Shown here piece after piece: positions 1 through 11,633 of a stretch of DNA of 64,000 bases (position 1 is the stretch's first letter; each line of letters starts with the position of its first letter). The notes under the pieces are model-generated. The model saw nothing but the letters and a program-made list of their open reading frames with translations. It was not told the DNA's origin and ran no database searches. This DNA comes from Garcia nutans (Eukaryota > Streptophyta > Magnoliopsida > Malpighiales > Euphorbiaceae): NCBI GenBank assembly GCA_947685225.1, contig CANTUV010000037.1:29407001-29471000 (forward strand), in the 5' to 3' direction. A program made the position numbers and the translations under genes.

Positions 1-643
1 AGCAGAAGTGTTCTCATTGGTTCTGTTTTGACGCTCGTTCAAGTCTTGCATGGAATGCTCGAAAGCTTTTGCATTTGTGGTTTTCATCTTCAAGATGTTG
101 AAAACATGAGTGGTGGAGACCCTGAGCAGCAGAGTCAGGGATACATCCTTTTCAAACTATTTTTCAGCATGTCGGCTAATAGCTTCTTCATGACCTTGCC
201 AATAATCATTTCAACAGACTTCCCTTAGCTCGAAGGCTTTGTATGACAAAACACTTTTTTTTTTAATTTTAATTTTGAAATCAAATGTTGTCTTTGCCAA
301 ATTGATGTCAATGTACCTCAGGACTTGATTTTTCCACATTAATGTATCTATAACATGACAACCTTAGTTACCATACTAAACTCGGGAATCATTTCTATTT
401 AAGCAAGAATTGTTGCACTTCAGATAGGCACATACACATTATTTGGCCAAAGGTCTTATTTGGTTTAAATATTGTCTATCTCATATGCATGCTTATTCAA
501 ACTATCTCCACTAATAGATTCTACCTACCAAGAGAGATCAACAGGTCTTTGATAAGCTTGAAATGGGGTCTATAAGGGACATGGGTTAAAGTGAAGGCCA
601 TTTGTAAGTTCAGGCTGATGTGATACAATGGACAAGCCTTCAC
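1..643 (-). mobile_element. Tat-type element T2, 3' non-coding segment
   Basis: This stretch aligns by eye, with small indels, to 38157-38833, where it lies downstream of a Tat gag gene on the minus strand. Shared landmarks are GTTCTCATTGG at the start and the run ending near GACAAGCCTTCAC. It is therefore the 3' part of the same element whose gag lies at 9783-11352. The Tekay-like LTR C0 starts at 644, exactly where the alignment to T3 stops, so C0 inserted here. The short plus-strand ORF at 28-228 has no recognisable domain and is not conserved in the second copy. Confidence 0.7.
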
Positions 644-937
644 TGTAATATCCCGGAATAGACCCTAAGAGTTTTGGAGTTATTGTTGTTGTATTTGGAT
701 TTAATGTATATGTGTATATGTGAAATATAAGGATAATATATGTAAGACATATACATATACATCACATATACATGGGATATATATAATGGTGAAGGATAAG
801 TGAGTTGTATATATATTTGTATAACTAAATAATAATAATAATAATAAAGACAAAAGGAAAAGAGAAGAAGAAAATCAAAGAAAGAATATGTGGTGGAGAT
901 TTAAAGTATTATTATTATTATTACTATTGTTATTGTT

Positions 938-939
<2 letters not shown>

Positions 940-968
<29 letters not shown>

Positions 969-1044
969 GGATAAGGACAAAGGAAAGAAGTAGAAACTTC
1001 TTCTTCCTTCTACTCCTTCTTCGTCTTCTTCGTTCTTCTTGGCC

Positions 1045-1084
<40 letters not shown>

Positions 1085-1095
1085 GAGAAAGATGT
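940..1095 (+). promoter_or_regulatory. LTR core promoter and leader of C0
   Basis: A TATATATATA run (about 951-968) is followed by a pyrimidine-rich patch (about 998-1040), a GGCCGAG motif and a long (GA)n tract. The same order of TATA, CT-rich patch and GGCC occurs in C1, B, the solo LTR and, on the minus strand, D1. This is the usual layout of a plant LTR promoter with transcription starting shortly after the TATA box. The start site itself is inferred. Confidence 0.5.
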
Positions 1096-1564
1096 GATTT
1101 TCTTACCAAATTTCTTAAGGAATTCAAGAGATTTGATGATAGAGATGAAGATTTGATAAAGGATTCAAGTAAGTATTTATTTCTTTAAATTGATTTTCAT
1201 TGTTTGAGTTGGGTTTGGTATGGTTGATGTGTGATGATGATGATATTGAAAGATTTAAGTATATATATGTGTTGATTTGGTAATTGGATGATGATAATAT
1301 GATTATTTGTGAAGATGATGATGAATTGTTGAATAAGGGTTGAGTTTAATGAAATTTGGGGATTTGATAAATTGGTATATGAATGATGTTTATAATGATG
1401 ATTGGTGTGTGTTTTGAGTGTTGTTGATGTTTTGGTAAGTTTGTTATGGTTTTTGGGTGTGTTTGATGAAGATTGTTTGAAGTGAGTAATGATAAAAAGA
1501 TGGGTATTGTTGGATGTTGTTGTGTGTTGACCGGAATCTGGGTTTTTAGTCGGACACGCCCAGA

Positions 1565-1910
1565 GACACGGCCAGTTTGTTAGGCGTGTCGTTGGTTCTG
1601 TTTTCTGGAGTTGGTAGCACGAGCAGTGACACGCCCATGTTATTGAGCGTGTCATAAGGTCTGTGTGGCAGTAGAATTGACACGACCAGTAACACGCCCG
1701 TGTTATTGAGCGTGTCATAGCTACTGTGAGTTTGGAGAATTGACACGGCCATGAGCACGCTCTTGTTGATTGGACGTGTTGATGTTTTTGAGATACAGAA
1801 TGTATTACACGCCCAGTGACACGCCCGTGGTTATGAGCGTGTCAATGTTTCTGTGTTGTGGAGTTAGGGCACGATCAGGAACACGCCCGTGTTGATGAGC
1901 GTGTCATGTG
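1565..1910 (+). repeat. 63-bp minisatellite of inverted GACACG/CGTGTC arms (C0)
   Basis: Unit anchors (GACACG or its variants) fall at 1565, 1628, 1691, 1754, 1818 and 1880, i.e. steps of 63, 63, 63, 64 and 62. The best units have arms GACACGC and GCGTGTC separated by 12 bases. The 63-base step equals 21 codons, so spurious repetitive ORFs appear on the minus strand here. Confidence 0.85.
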
Positions 1911-2074
1911 TTGAGTTTGCCCTAATTGATTCTTATTTGTATTATCTCATGTGTATTTCTAAGTGAGTGTGTATGATTACTTTAGGATTCAAGTTTTAAG
2001 AGATGGAATTGCCCCTAATCCAAGTATTGAAAGATCTATGGAAGAGAAGTTATATGGGAGTGAGTTCTTTAGAG

Positions 2075-2793
2075 GTAAGTACAAAACCCTATTGGATTGC
2101 ATATAAGTATATTGTTAAAATAAATATTAATATTGTAAATGCAATGAAAAGATAAGAGATATGATAATACATTAATACATATAAGATGTGAAGGCATTCA
2201 ATATATATATGTTATGAAATGTGAAAGATGTGAGGATATGATTTGTATGATGTGTATTCCAATTTATATGGTAATGCAATTGATTGTTAATACTTGAGTA
2301 ATGAATGATTATGTATATAAATATCAAAGATGAACTATGAAATGTGATAATGTGATATTGTGATGAACTATGAAATGTGATAATGTGATATTGTGATGAA
2401 CTATGAAATGTGATAATGTGATATTGTGATGAACTATGAAATGTGATAATGTGATATTGTGATGAACTATGAAATGTGATAATGTGATATTGTGGTGAAC
2501 TATGAAATGTGATAATGTGATATTGTGATGAACTATGAAATGTGATAATGTGATATTGTGGTGAACTATGAAATGTGATATTGTGATGGAATATGAAATG
2601 TAAATTGAGAGGTGATGATGTATAAAGCCATTGTGGTTGGCTATGATATTGAGAATGAGATAAATGAGGCATGTTTTGCCTAAATGATGCCATTGTGGTT
2701 GGCTATGATGATGTAAATGATGATGAGAATGAGAATGAAATTGATAATGAAATAATAAATGAATTGTGTGGCTAATGTGTTATTCATTTTCAG
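2075..2793 (+). other. Candidate intron within LTR C0
   Basis: Begins with an excellent plant donor, AGAG/GTAAGTAC, and ends at TATTCATTTTCAG. A branch-point-like CTAAT lies about 20 bases before the acceptor. The same pair of ends occurs in C1, the solo LTR, B and D1 with different lengths between them. Splicing is inferred; no transcript is visible from DNA. Confidence 0.4.
2328..2592 (+). repeat. 33-bp tandem repeat in C0
   Basis: A unit of 33 bases built on GAACTATGAAATGTG and ATAATGTGATATTGT repeats about seven to eight times, nearly perfectly. It lies inside the candidate intron of C0 and is not amplified in C1 or the solo LTR, so it is a recent local expansion. Because 33 is divisible by 3 it gives an 11-residue repeat ORF on the minus strand that is not a gene. 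Confidence 0.9.
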
Positions 2794-3326
2794 AGTTTTG
2801 TTGTCGGTGGCATGCCTAATAAGTGTAACAATCTCTTGAAGTTAGGTTGGATTGAATCCTTGAAGCCTAATTGAGATGTTACCACCCTTGAAGCTAGGTT
2901 GGGTTAGTTCTTGAAGCCAAGTTGGGTAGAAGCTTAGCATGCTTTGCTCCCCTTGAAGCTTGGTTGAACTTAATCCTTGAAGCCTAGTTGGGTATATGAT
3001 ATTGATAAATGTGATAACAAAACCAAAGCATAACTCTGAACTTTGAATGACATATTAGTGTCTTTTGGGCCCGAGTCTGTCTTTGTTGTTAATGTGATGT
3101 ATATACAAGTTGAAATAAATGAGTAATGGGATCTATGTTGCCTTTGTTGGAAATGTGAGTTGTGAATGATGAATTGTGGTTAGTGATATGATTATATAAC
3201 ATACATGAATTATTGAAAGGAGATATGGTTTGTGAAGTTATATGCAATATGCGATTATAAAGTATAAAATGATATATATGATATGTATGAGGTGAAATTG
3301 GTAAGTATCATAATATGAAGGTTCTA

Positions 3327-5155
3327 TCAATCTTTAACCTTTTGTAAAGTGGGGACATCATTTCGAATGATCAATATGTCATCTACATATAGGACTAAGA
3401 ACACGATAGCACTCCCACTAACCATCTTGTAAACACATGGTTCATCTTCATTTTGAATGAAACCAAAGTTCTTAACTGTTTCATCAAAACAAAGATTCCA
3501 GCTTCGAGATGCTTGCTTCAATCCATAAATGGACCTTTGAAGCTTGCAAACCTTCCCAGAATTCTCAGGATTTACAAAACCCTCAGGTTGTGTCATGTAC
3601 ACATCCTCGAGTAAATTTCCATTAAGGAAAGTGGTTTTGACATCCATTTTCCATATCACATAATCATAGTATGCATCAATGGCAAGGAGAATCCTAATAG
3701 ATTTAATCATAGCAACTGGAGAAAAGGTTTCATCATAGTCTATACCATGAGTTTGTTTGAAACCTTTAGCAACCAACCTTGCTTTATAGGTTTGTACATT
3801 TCCATCCATGTCAATTTTCTTCTTGAAAACCCATTTGCAACCAATAGTCTTAATACCTTCGGGAGGATCAATTAAGGCCCAAACTTGGTTGTCAAACATG
3901 GACTGCATCTCAGAGTTCATGGCTCCAAGCCATTTCTCTGAATCTGGACCTAACACAGCTTCAAGATAGGTAGTTGGCTCATCTTGATCTATGAGCAAAA
4001 CTTCATGACTTTCAGTCATGAGAAATCCATATCTCTCAGGCTGATGACGTGGTCTATCAGATCTGTGCAGAACTTGTGTAACATTTTCAGTTTCCACAAT
4101 GGCTTGTGGTTCTGAAACTATTTCTACAGGCGGTTCAATATCTTCTTGTGGTTCTATAAATTCATCTAATTGAACTGTACTCCCACTAGTTCTTTTAGAA
4201 ATGAATTCCTTTTCCAAAAAGGTTCCATTTCGAGCAACAAACACTTTGTTCTTAGATGGAATATAGAAATAATATCCTTTAGTTTCCTTAGGATATCCCA
4301 TAAAGATACATTTAGCAGATTTTGGAGCTAACTTATCTGAAACTGGTCTTTTCACATAAGCTTCACAACCCAAAATCTTAAGAAAAGACAAACTAGGTGT
4401 TTTGCCAGTCCATATCTCATATGGCGTCTTTTCAACCGCTTTAGATGGTACACGGTTTAAAACAAAAGCAGCTGTCTCCAAGGCATAACCCCAAAATGAT
4501 AATGGAAGATCTGCTTGACTCATCATAGATCGAACCATATATAATAAAGTTTGATTTCTTCTTTCAGAAACACCATTCCACTGTGGAGTTCCCGGAGGAG
4601 TTAATTGTGAAACAATTCCATAATTTCTTAGATGTTCGTCAAACTCTTGGCTCAAAATTTCACCACCTCGATCAGATTGAAGTGCCTTAATAGTTTTACC
4701 AAGTTGATTTTGTACTTCATTTTGAAAAGTTTTGAACATTTCAAAAGCCTCATGCTTATGTTTCATTAGGTAGACATAGCCATACCTACTGAAATCATCA
4801 GTAAAAGTAATGAAGTAATTATATCCTCCTCTGGCACTAATGCTTAACGGGCCACATACATCTGTATGTACTAGTCCTAGCAAGTCATTAGCCCTTTCAC
4901 CTTGTCCGATGAAAGGATTCTTTGTCATTTTGCCAAGTAAACAAGATTCACATTTATCAAATGATTCAAAATCAAATGAATCTAATAATCCATCTTGATG
5001 GAGTTTAGAAATGCGTTTCTCATTTATATGGCTAAGACGACAATGCCATAAAAATGTAGGGTTTAGGTCATTTGGCTTAATTCTCTTAGAGTTTATGTTA
5101 TAAATATGATTCTCCCTAGAATCATCTAAGTCAAGGACATAAAGGCCATTAAAAG
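3327..5155 (-). pseudogene. copia pol: integrase and reverse transcriptase, truncated
   Basis: The open frame 4928-3327 (533 codons) extends upstream without a stop to about 5155 and contains the pre-integrase zinc finger (HCRLSHIN ... CESC). The integrase core shows its catalytic acidic residues in HTDVCGP (about residue 21), SDRGGE (about 84) and NGVSERRN (about 121). The RT follows with KARLVAKGF, a copia MDVKTTFLNG box and LYVDDILI at about residue 515. The protein stops 20 residues after YVDD because the DNA is cut, so RNase H is absent. Upstream, the frame is offset from gag by a frameshift near 5155; copia elements normally carry gag and pol in one ORF. The gene cannot make an active polyprotein. 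Confidence 0.92.
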
Positions 5156-5161
5156 ATCTTG

Positions 5162-6370
5162 CTAAAGCAAATCATCTTTATCAAAAATAGAACAGGTCTT
5201 ATTTTTAATTAAAAATGAAAAACCTTCATCATCCAAAACTGAAACTGAAATAAGATTCCTACTCAGAGTAGGAACATAATAGCAATTGTTCAAATTTAAC
5301 AAAAAGCTATTAGGCATATGAAGTTCATAAGATCCTACAGCTAGTGCAGCAACTCTTACTTTATTCCCAACTCGTAGGTTAACTTCGCCCCTTTTCAGTG
5401 ATCTACTCCTTTTGAGTCCCTGCACAATTGTACAAATGTGAGAACCACATGCAGTATCCAATACCCATGAAGTAGAAGCAGATAAGTTAATTTCTATAAC
5501 ATATATACCTGAAGATGTAGTCACACTACCCTTCGATTTCTTCAATTCAGCCAAATAAAGTGGGCAATTTCTTTTCCAATGCCCAGGCTCCTTGCAATGG
5601 TGACAAGTTCCTTCCTTAGGAACAGGTGCCTTGGGTTCTTTTGGCTTGGGCTGTCCCTTAGGCTTTGTAGCAACTGTTGCTTTACCCTTTGCCTTCCCTT
5701 TCTTCTTCATAGGCTTACCCTTATTGACATTCAATACATGGGTAGCCTTAGTGGGCTTTTTAATATTCCCTTCAGCAGTTTTGAGCATACCATGTAGCTC
5801 AGGAATGGACTTTTCCATGTTGTTCATATTATAGTTCATAACAAAATGTGAAAAACTGCTGGACAAAGAATGAAGGATCAAATCCGTGGAGAGTTCTAAA
5901 CTCAAGGGATATCCAAGTCGGGCAAGGTGATCAATGTAGCCCTTCATTTTCAAAACATGAGCGCTAACCGATTCGCCCTCTGACATCTTGCAGTCAAATA
6001 ATGCAACAGCAGTGTCGAATCTATCCTGCCTAGCTTGCTGTTGGAAAGCTTGTTTGAGATGGACACTCATCTCATAAGCCTCCAAGTGTTCCAGATCCTT
6101 CTGAAGTTCTGGACACATAGTAGCAAGCATAAGACATCCAATGTCATTGGAATCATCCATATGCTTCTTATGCTTGTTCTTATCAGCATTAGAAGCATTA
6201 GCAGGAGGTGGCTCAGGGACAGCTTCATCAAGCACATAGGACTTCTTTTCTTGTTTGAGAACAATTCTCAGGTTCCTAAACCAATCAACAAAATTAGTCC
6301 CATTCTCTTTCAGTTTTTCCTTCTCAAGGATGGATCGCAGTGATAAAGTGGAGTTATTGTTGGTAGCCAT
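5162..6370 (-). CDS. copia gag and protease
   Basis: A 402-codon ORF starting at ATG (6370) just after the leader. The N-terminal 230 residues are a UBN2-type copia gag (nucleocapsid and coat). A lysine-rich stretch follows, then a CCHC knuckle, CHHCKEPGHWKRNC (about residues 257-270), that binds RNA. The aspartic protease motif is WVLDTACGSHIC (about 303), with Asp-Thr-Ala in place of the more usual Asp-Ser-Gly. The ORF ends at a TAG at the protease/pre-integrase boundary, where a frameshift separates it from pol. Gag and protease look intact, but the element around them is truncated. Confidence 0.9.
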   Translation of the reverse strand: MATNNNSTLSLRSILEKEKLKENGTNFVDWFRNLRIVLKQEKKSYVLDEAVPEPPPANASNADKNKHKKHMDDSNDIGCLMLATMCPELQKDLEHLEAYEMSVHLKQAFQQQARQDRFDTAVALFDCKMSEGESVSAHVLKMKGYIDHLARLGYPLSLELSTDLILHSLSSSFSHFVMNYNMNNMEKSIPELHGMLKTAEGNIKKPTKATHVLNVNKGKPMKKKGKAKGKATVATKPKGQPKPKEPKAPVPKEGTCHHCKEPGHWKRNCPLYLAELKKSKGSVTTSSGIYVIEINLSASTSWVLDTACGSHICTIVQGLKRSRSLKRGEVNLRVGNKVRVAALAVGSYELHMPNSFLLNLNNCYYVPTLSRNLISVSVLDDEGFSFLIKNKTCSIFDKDDLL

Positions 6371-7879
6371 TTCAATCTACAAAATATGCAAATTTTAATT
6401 AATAAAAGGTGATAAGTAATTAAATTCCCACTAAAATATAACCCTCAATCATCACAATGACATTTTAGTGGGCTAAGATCCAATTTTTACTTAATATTAA
6501 GTCAGCTTTGGCATGACACTTAAAATCAAGTTATTATGGTAGGTAACCCCTTACCAATTACATCACATGTAACTCTTAGATGATATGGGATCATGACATC
6601 ATATGTCATAGCATGTTATACCCCATCTAATGCCTTAGGCCCAAAACCATTTTGATAGCCTAATTAAGTCTAACCAATTTTAAACGCATGAGCAGCACCA
6701 TTACTCATCATATCTTACTAGGATAACCTAAAGTACTTTGCTTTGGCAAAATCTACATTTAGGTGATCTTAGCCTTGATAAGTGTTTAAGATATGGATGG
6801 CATTAAAACTTAAATTAATAGTGAGGGTTCATTCCATTTAATTTTGAAAACATGTTAAAATTAACATTTATATATCACATCCTATATGCATATATAAACT
6901 ATCAAACATGACAACTCATACATATTCGATAAAAATAAACGTGACATAGTATGGCCAAACTAGATATGATCTTCATGAGACCAAATGAAGATCATATAGG
7001 CAACCCTAGGTGAAAAGAAAACCTATCTATTACAACATTTGCAATAGTACATTTCTTCATATCTTGAAAGGCAACTTCATCTCCATGGAATTTTTCATCT
7101 TCTTCTCCAGGCTTGAGTCTTCATTATTACATTAATAATAAAAACTAAATACTAAACTAGTAATAATAAAGTTACAAAAATAAACGACACGCAGGCCGTA
7201 TTTATAATCCATAGATATGAATAAACAATCACATAGATCATAAAGCCATACTATGCACCATGCCAAGACATCAAATAATCATAGCATATTTCATATAAAC
7301 ATCTTAAAATAACCAAATAAGTTGACATTCATAATGTCACCGGAACGAACTATAAGGCGCTGTGCACACGGCTGTCCCGCTGGCCGGTCAGCGGGCGGGG
7401 TTCCGAAGGGGCAGCGCCCCTCGAAACTAAATAGAATCATTAATCCAATTAATTATTTTCTGTCAAAACCCTTATTCTGTCAATCATATTAAACAGAATA
7501 TAATAGCAATCTATTAATCATATTAACAGAGAACCATTACAAGAAACCTTAGAAAATGATTTACTCAATAATCATATTAATCAAAATCGAAATCTATGTA
7601 TACATTCAATATGGATAAACGAATTGAATTAATCATATTAACCCTAATTTGAAACCATAACAGATTGTATACCAACCCTAATTTGACTTCACAGAATTGT
7701 ATCTTATACAATTGGTCATCTTTGACATCATATATCAACAACGATTTAGGTTATATCTCATATAACAGATTCGAATCATCATCAAATGATAAAACGAATC
7801 CAATCATGCCATTCGAAAAATAATAGATCACATCAACACATCAACATGGCATATTTCGAATTAAATGGAATCAATAAGG
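6371..7879 (-). mobile_element. copia 5' leader, non-coding
   Basis: About 1.5 kb between primer site and gag with no convincing ORF. Most is AT-rich. An unusual GC-rich island at about 7355-7425 holds self-complementary blocks (GGGGCAGCGCCCC and CCGCTGGCCGGTCAGCGG) and would fold stably in genomic RNA, where packaging and dimerisation signals usually lie. That role is inference. Confidence 0.6.
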
Positions 7880-7892
7880 GGCTCTGATACCA
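7880..7892 (-). other. Primer-binding site, initiator-Met tRNA type (copia)
   Basis: On the minus strand TGGTATCAGAGCC follows the LTR end CTAACA after one base. This matches the 3' end of plant initiator-Met tRNA, the standard primer for copia reverse transcription. Confidence 0.9.
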
Positions 7893-7893
7893 C

Positions 7894-9248
7894 TGTTAGT
7901 AAATCGAAAAATCTGCAACCCTTATGCCGCAGTGGAAAAACAAAAATTATCTTTCGATTTATTCCCAGGATCCATGTGATCCATTCAGTTCGATAAAAGA
8001 GATTCGAAACTAACCTTTTGTGTAGCTTCAAATCAATTAACAGATGTTGCCTTCTGAAGATGAACACCCTCTAGCGAAGTCCACACAAACGTACGCCGGT
8101 CTGAGTGCTAGCTCACCAACGGCAGTGGCTGAACCTTTTCAAAAATGAAACTAGGGTTTTTAGGCTTTTCTCTTCTTCTGTTTTCTTTCAAAACGAATAA
8201 TAATCAGATCATCATCCCTCTAGCCCTTTTAAAACCGTTTAAAAGACTTTCCTTGTCAAAACCCTAACTGTCCATATCCTATATGGACCCACGTTTTTAA
8301 TAATTATTATCTAATAATAATTATTATAACAATATTATTATTAATATCTAATAATAATAATAATACTAACAACAATAATAAAAATATAATTATTATTATT
8401 TAAGTACAGCCTACGTTCTATGTGTGTGACCCGATAGGCTCATATTAATTGGTAGTGTATTTCAATCTCTATTGAAATGCACAAATCATAATTGGCCTCT
8501 AGCAAGACATTACGACTACCCAATTAATCATGAGAATCATTATAAATGAAAACCTGAAATAGTACATGCATTAATCCCTTTGTCACACGATATCTAGTTT
8601 GAACATAAGTCATAGTAAATGTCATACTTATATTGTCCAAACTTATGATTACTCGATCTCCAAGTTAACTGATAAACAAATAAGATTGATCTTATATCAA
8701 CTTATTTGAGCACGGCCATGCATTTCTCAGTTACACTTATCGAGGGGCCCAGAAGATATTTCTCTCATATAGAGGGACAAATTCCATCTTGATTGTTCAT
8801 TTTCCTCTACATAATTTATACCATGTTCAAGCATAACCTTTATAATTATCTAGTTACAGATAACGTTTGATCATGTCAAAACATAATATTCCTTATGTTG
8901 GAAACTATGACAATCTCAAGTCAAAGGATTAAATGAAAACTATTATGAGATACACTTATGACATTAAACCATGAAGTGATATCTATGTGGGTCTATCCAA
9001 TACACTGTTCTCTAACATGTATCCATAATATTGATTTGTATCTTCATACCTATAATCATCTTATGATTATCAAATCAATATTACACTAGTTATATTTATT
9101 ATTATCTCCATAACAATAATAAACCAGGGATATAATCATTATTATATATAACATGCAAACATAACAATGATAATAAAAACTTCTTTATTAATAACAAAAT
9201 GAATAACATTAAAGTCCAAATCAATGGCCTAGGGCATATACACTAACA
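7894..9248 (-). mobile_element. copia 5' LTR
   Basis: A 1355-base segment bounded on the plus strand by TGTTAG and CTAACA, a 6-base terminal inverted repeat with TG/CA ends. It abuts the primer site on one side and Tat DNA on the other. The minus-strand start TGTTAGTGTATATGCCC resembles many plant copia LTRs. The short ORF at 7861-8067 spans the LTR/primer junction and is not a gene. No partner LTR is present. Confidence 0.88.
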
Positions 9249-9782
9249 CATAAGACTTGTCAAAAGTATCACAACAGCTCAGGGTAGGTTATTGGGGTTT
9301 GTAAGCCAATAAAAAGAAAGCTAAAATTTATGAAGGCTCAAAGAGACAACTAGGGATTGATATTTAATTGGGTGGATACTAGTTGTTGGCTAACCAAACA
9401 ATGCCTAGATCATTTCTCTCTTAAATAAGCAGAGTTCAATTTTGCCTCAAAAGTTTGTCAAAGCATGTTCTAAGACTAACTAGGACCTAGACAAAGGTAA
9501 TTATGCAGGAGCCCTCTCTAAGTAAGCATACACAACTCAATGCTATAGAGTAATTCCCTCATCTAGTAAAGTCATTCGAGTCATGATGCCTAGACACATT
9601 AATTTATAAACATCAAGCTAAATTCCTCATTGGTTGAGCATCAAAATGAACAAAGACCAACAAAAATTTATGATAAAAATAATTTATTCAAACAAATTTA
9701 AATTTGAAAAACACAATAGTTCTAAAATATTAAAGAAAGTAAGATTGAAAAGCAACATTCAAGCTAAGCAAAGTTCATTGAG

Positions 9783-11352
9783 TTAGGCTTCTTTTCCTTT
9801 TACATCTTCAATATCCCCATCTTGAAAGGATGATAAAACAAAATCTTCTTCCAATCCTTTTCCCACCATGAAGGTTGCCGGTGGAGGTACTCTATTGAAC
9901 CTTGGCAAAGGGTTGTTCTTGGTATTGGGCTTATCCGGCTTGGGTAGCTTACCACTGTCGATTAAATCTTGGATATCATGCCTTAGGAGGGCACATTTAT
10001 CTGTTTCATGCCCTCGCATTTGATGAAATTGACAGAAGGCCTCGGCATTGAAGTTTGGTGGCAATGGATTATGTAAAGGTCGAGGAGCTAATGGTTGTAA
10101 CAACCCTTTCTTTTGCAGCTTGCTAAAAACCCAAGATAGAGGTTTCCCCAATTCTGAGAATTGTCTTTTATTCCCTTGACCGGTTATATTAACATCAACT
10201 TCTTTTTGCGTGCTTTGATTTCCGAACTGGTAATTCCCTTTCTCATTCCTCTTTATTGAAAAATGATTCTTCTCTCTTTCCCACTCTTCAATTTGCAGAC
10301 CAATTTGGAGAAGATCTTTGAAGTCCCTTATAAGGGTGTGAGACATCCTCTCATGAAGACTAGGTAACACCCCTCTCACAATCATCCTTATTTGATCGGA
10401 TTCATCGGGCCTCTTCTTGAGTAAAACAGCCTTGTTTCTCCATCTCTTGCATAATCTATAAAATTTTCATTTGGTCATTGCCTAATGGACTCAACTTCCA
10501 TTAAGGTAACTTCCATTTCAACATTGTATCCATATTGTTGGATGAAGGCTTTGTTAAGTAGATCCCAACTCTTTTGTGTTCCATCATCCAAGGTATTGAA
10601 CCAATTTTGGACAACAGGGTCCAATGAGAGCATAAAGTACCTAGCGTTTGAGCCTTAGTAGCTCGGACAGATTGCATGGCAGTGATATACTGCTTCACAT
10701 AAAGATGAGGATTTCCGGTGCCATTGTACTTTGCAAAGGATGGCATCTTGAACTTGTATAGGACTTCTTCATCTAGCTCAAATAGTTTGTCGATCTCAAA
10801 CATCTCTTCGGCTTTTAGATTCTTTTCAAATCTCTTTTCTAAATCAGCAATCATCTTTTCAACATCGGATGTCTCGGTCTTTTCAATAGTTGCCTTCTCA
10901 ACAACCTTCGGTTCCTTTTTGTCTTGAAGATCTTGGTAATATTGAGCCCAATCATTATCATCATTGATCACCTTATCATCATCTAAAGCTACTTCACTAA
11001 CTTTGGTCTTCCCTTTGTCCTTTGGTTTCTTAGTGCTAGCAGATGCCTCGACATGGTTTTCTAAGATTGCAGTCAATTGGTTCTTCATGGTCTCAGCTAG
11101 GGCCTCTTTGATTTCTTCCATCTTGGTATTGAGGGCCTCATCCACCATCCTTTGAATTTGTTCGGGCTCCATCATTTTTGGTGAGCAAGTGATTGAGTTG
11201 TTGCTAGATGCTTCATCTCCGGCGTAGGTTGGATTGTTGTAAGCTTTAGAACTATCGTAATCCAGGGCTATGAGCCAGAGAGGATCAATGATATGAGATG
11301 CAAATGTATGCATGTATGCATGTATGAACAAACAATTAACAAACAAGGACAA
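9783..11352 (-). pseudogene. Tat gag (T2), frameshifted
   Basis: Two frames, 11352-10501 (283 codons) and 10385-9783 (200 codons), together give a Tat/Ogre-type gag. The core start is probably the ATG of MEPEQIQRMVDEAL; the conserved upstream reading (SLFVNCLFIHAY...) may be translated leader. The first ORF has a long acidic/lysine-rich coiled region and the start of the Retrotrans_gag domain (MPSFAKYNGTGNPHLYVKQY), then slips frame near 10640, as comparison with 47786-48184 shows. The second ORF carries the rest of gag and a zinc knuckle of the CX2HX4HX4C kind, CQFHQMRGHETDKC, followed by IQDLIDSGKLP, a Tat signature. No protease or RT follows in this copy. Confidence 0.85.
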
Positions 11353-11633
11353 ATTAGGACATTCCTTCCAACCTTATATCATCCACACACGAATGGTGAG
11401 TCTTTTTTCCTAGGTATATGGTTAACAAAATACCAACATGGGGGACGTTTCAACCAATAGTTATATTTTCAAAAATGGAAATCAATCCATGATAATTAGG
11501 TTTTAATCCATTCAACCAACTAAAGTAGCTTTTATGCTATATTGGATTAAAACGAAATTAAGAGGCTTATTATAAATAGATTTCTCACTTGAAAAGAGGT
11601 AACTAGTGGTTCATGCCAAAAACAAGCCCATAG
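11353..11633 (-). mobile_element. Tat leader fragment (T2)
   Basis: Non-coding leader between primer site and gag, nearly the same as 41156-41450 and 48782-48975. It contains short ATGT/ATGC repeats at its gag end. Interrupted by C1. Confidence 0.7.

Larger units (their letters stand above)
644..3318 (+). mobile_element. C0: Tekay-like LTR, 3' end missing
   Basis: Starts TGTAATATCCC, the same terminus as the LTR at 11634, and follows the same order of landmarks: AT-rich U3, TATA, CT/GA-rich leader, 63-bp array, GTAAGT donor, TTTTCAG acceptor and the conserved block around 3050-3100. Complete relatives (C1, the solo LTR) end in GTGTTACA. C0 never reaches that end, because near 3318 the sequence switches to an antisense copia pol gene. 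About 2.7 kb of LTR survives. Orientation is opposite to the Tat element it entered. The exact right boundary is uncertain by about 15 bases. Confidence 0.7.
3319..9248 (-). mobile_element. Ty1/copia retrotransposon, 3' end deleted
   Basis: Read on the minus strand the order is 5' LTR (7894-9248), initiator-Met primer site, about 1.5 kb leader, gag-protease (6370 to 5162), then integrase and reverse transcriptase ending abruptly near 3319. That order (integrase before RT) is diagnostic of copia. RNase H and the 3' LTR are missing: the left end is fused to LTR C0. The right flank starting CATAA continues as Tat T2, matching 39596 onward, so copia inserted into T2. The lineage within copia was not assigned. 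Confidence 0.9.
9249..11633 (-). mobile_element. Tat-type element T2, gag segment
   Basis: Colinear with T3 (39597-41450) and, over gag, with T1 (47100-48960). Order on the minus strand: leader, gag, then about 500 bases of conserved non-coding DNA. It is cut on the left by copia (at the CATAA flank) and on the right by LTR C1, which starts at 11634 just after ACAAGCCCATAG. The corresponding T3 text continues without a break near 41432. Neither LTR of T2 can be recognised with certainty in the window. Confidence 0.85.

Noticed and set aside
1565..1910. Possible CRISPR array (regular short palindromic repeats with variable linkers)
   Set aside because: Eukaryotic LTR context, repeats are imperfect, spacers are related to each other and the same array recurs in homologous LTRs.
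2172..2693. 173-codon minus-strand ORF with 11-residue repeats
   Set aside because: Produced by the 33-bp tandem repeat in C0; no homologous frame in the other LTRs.
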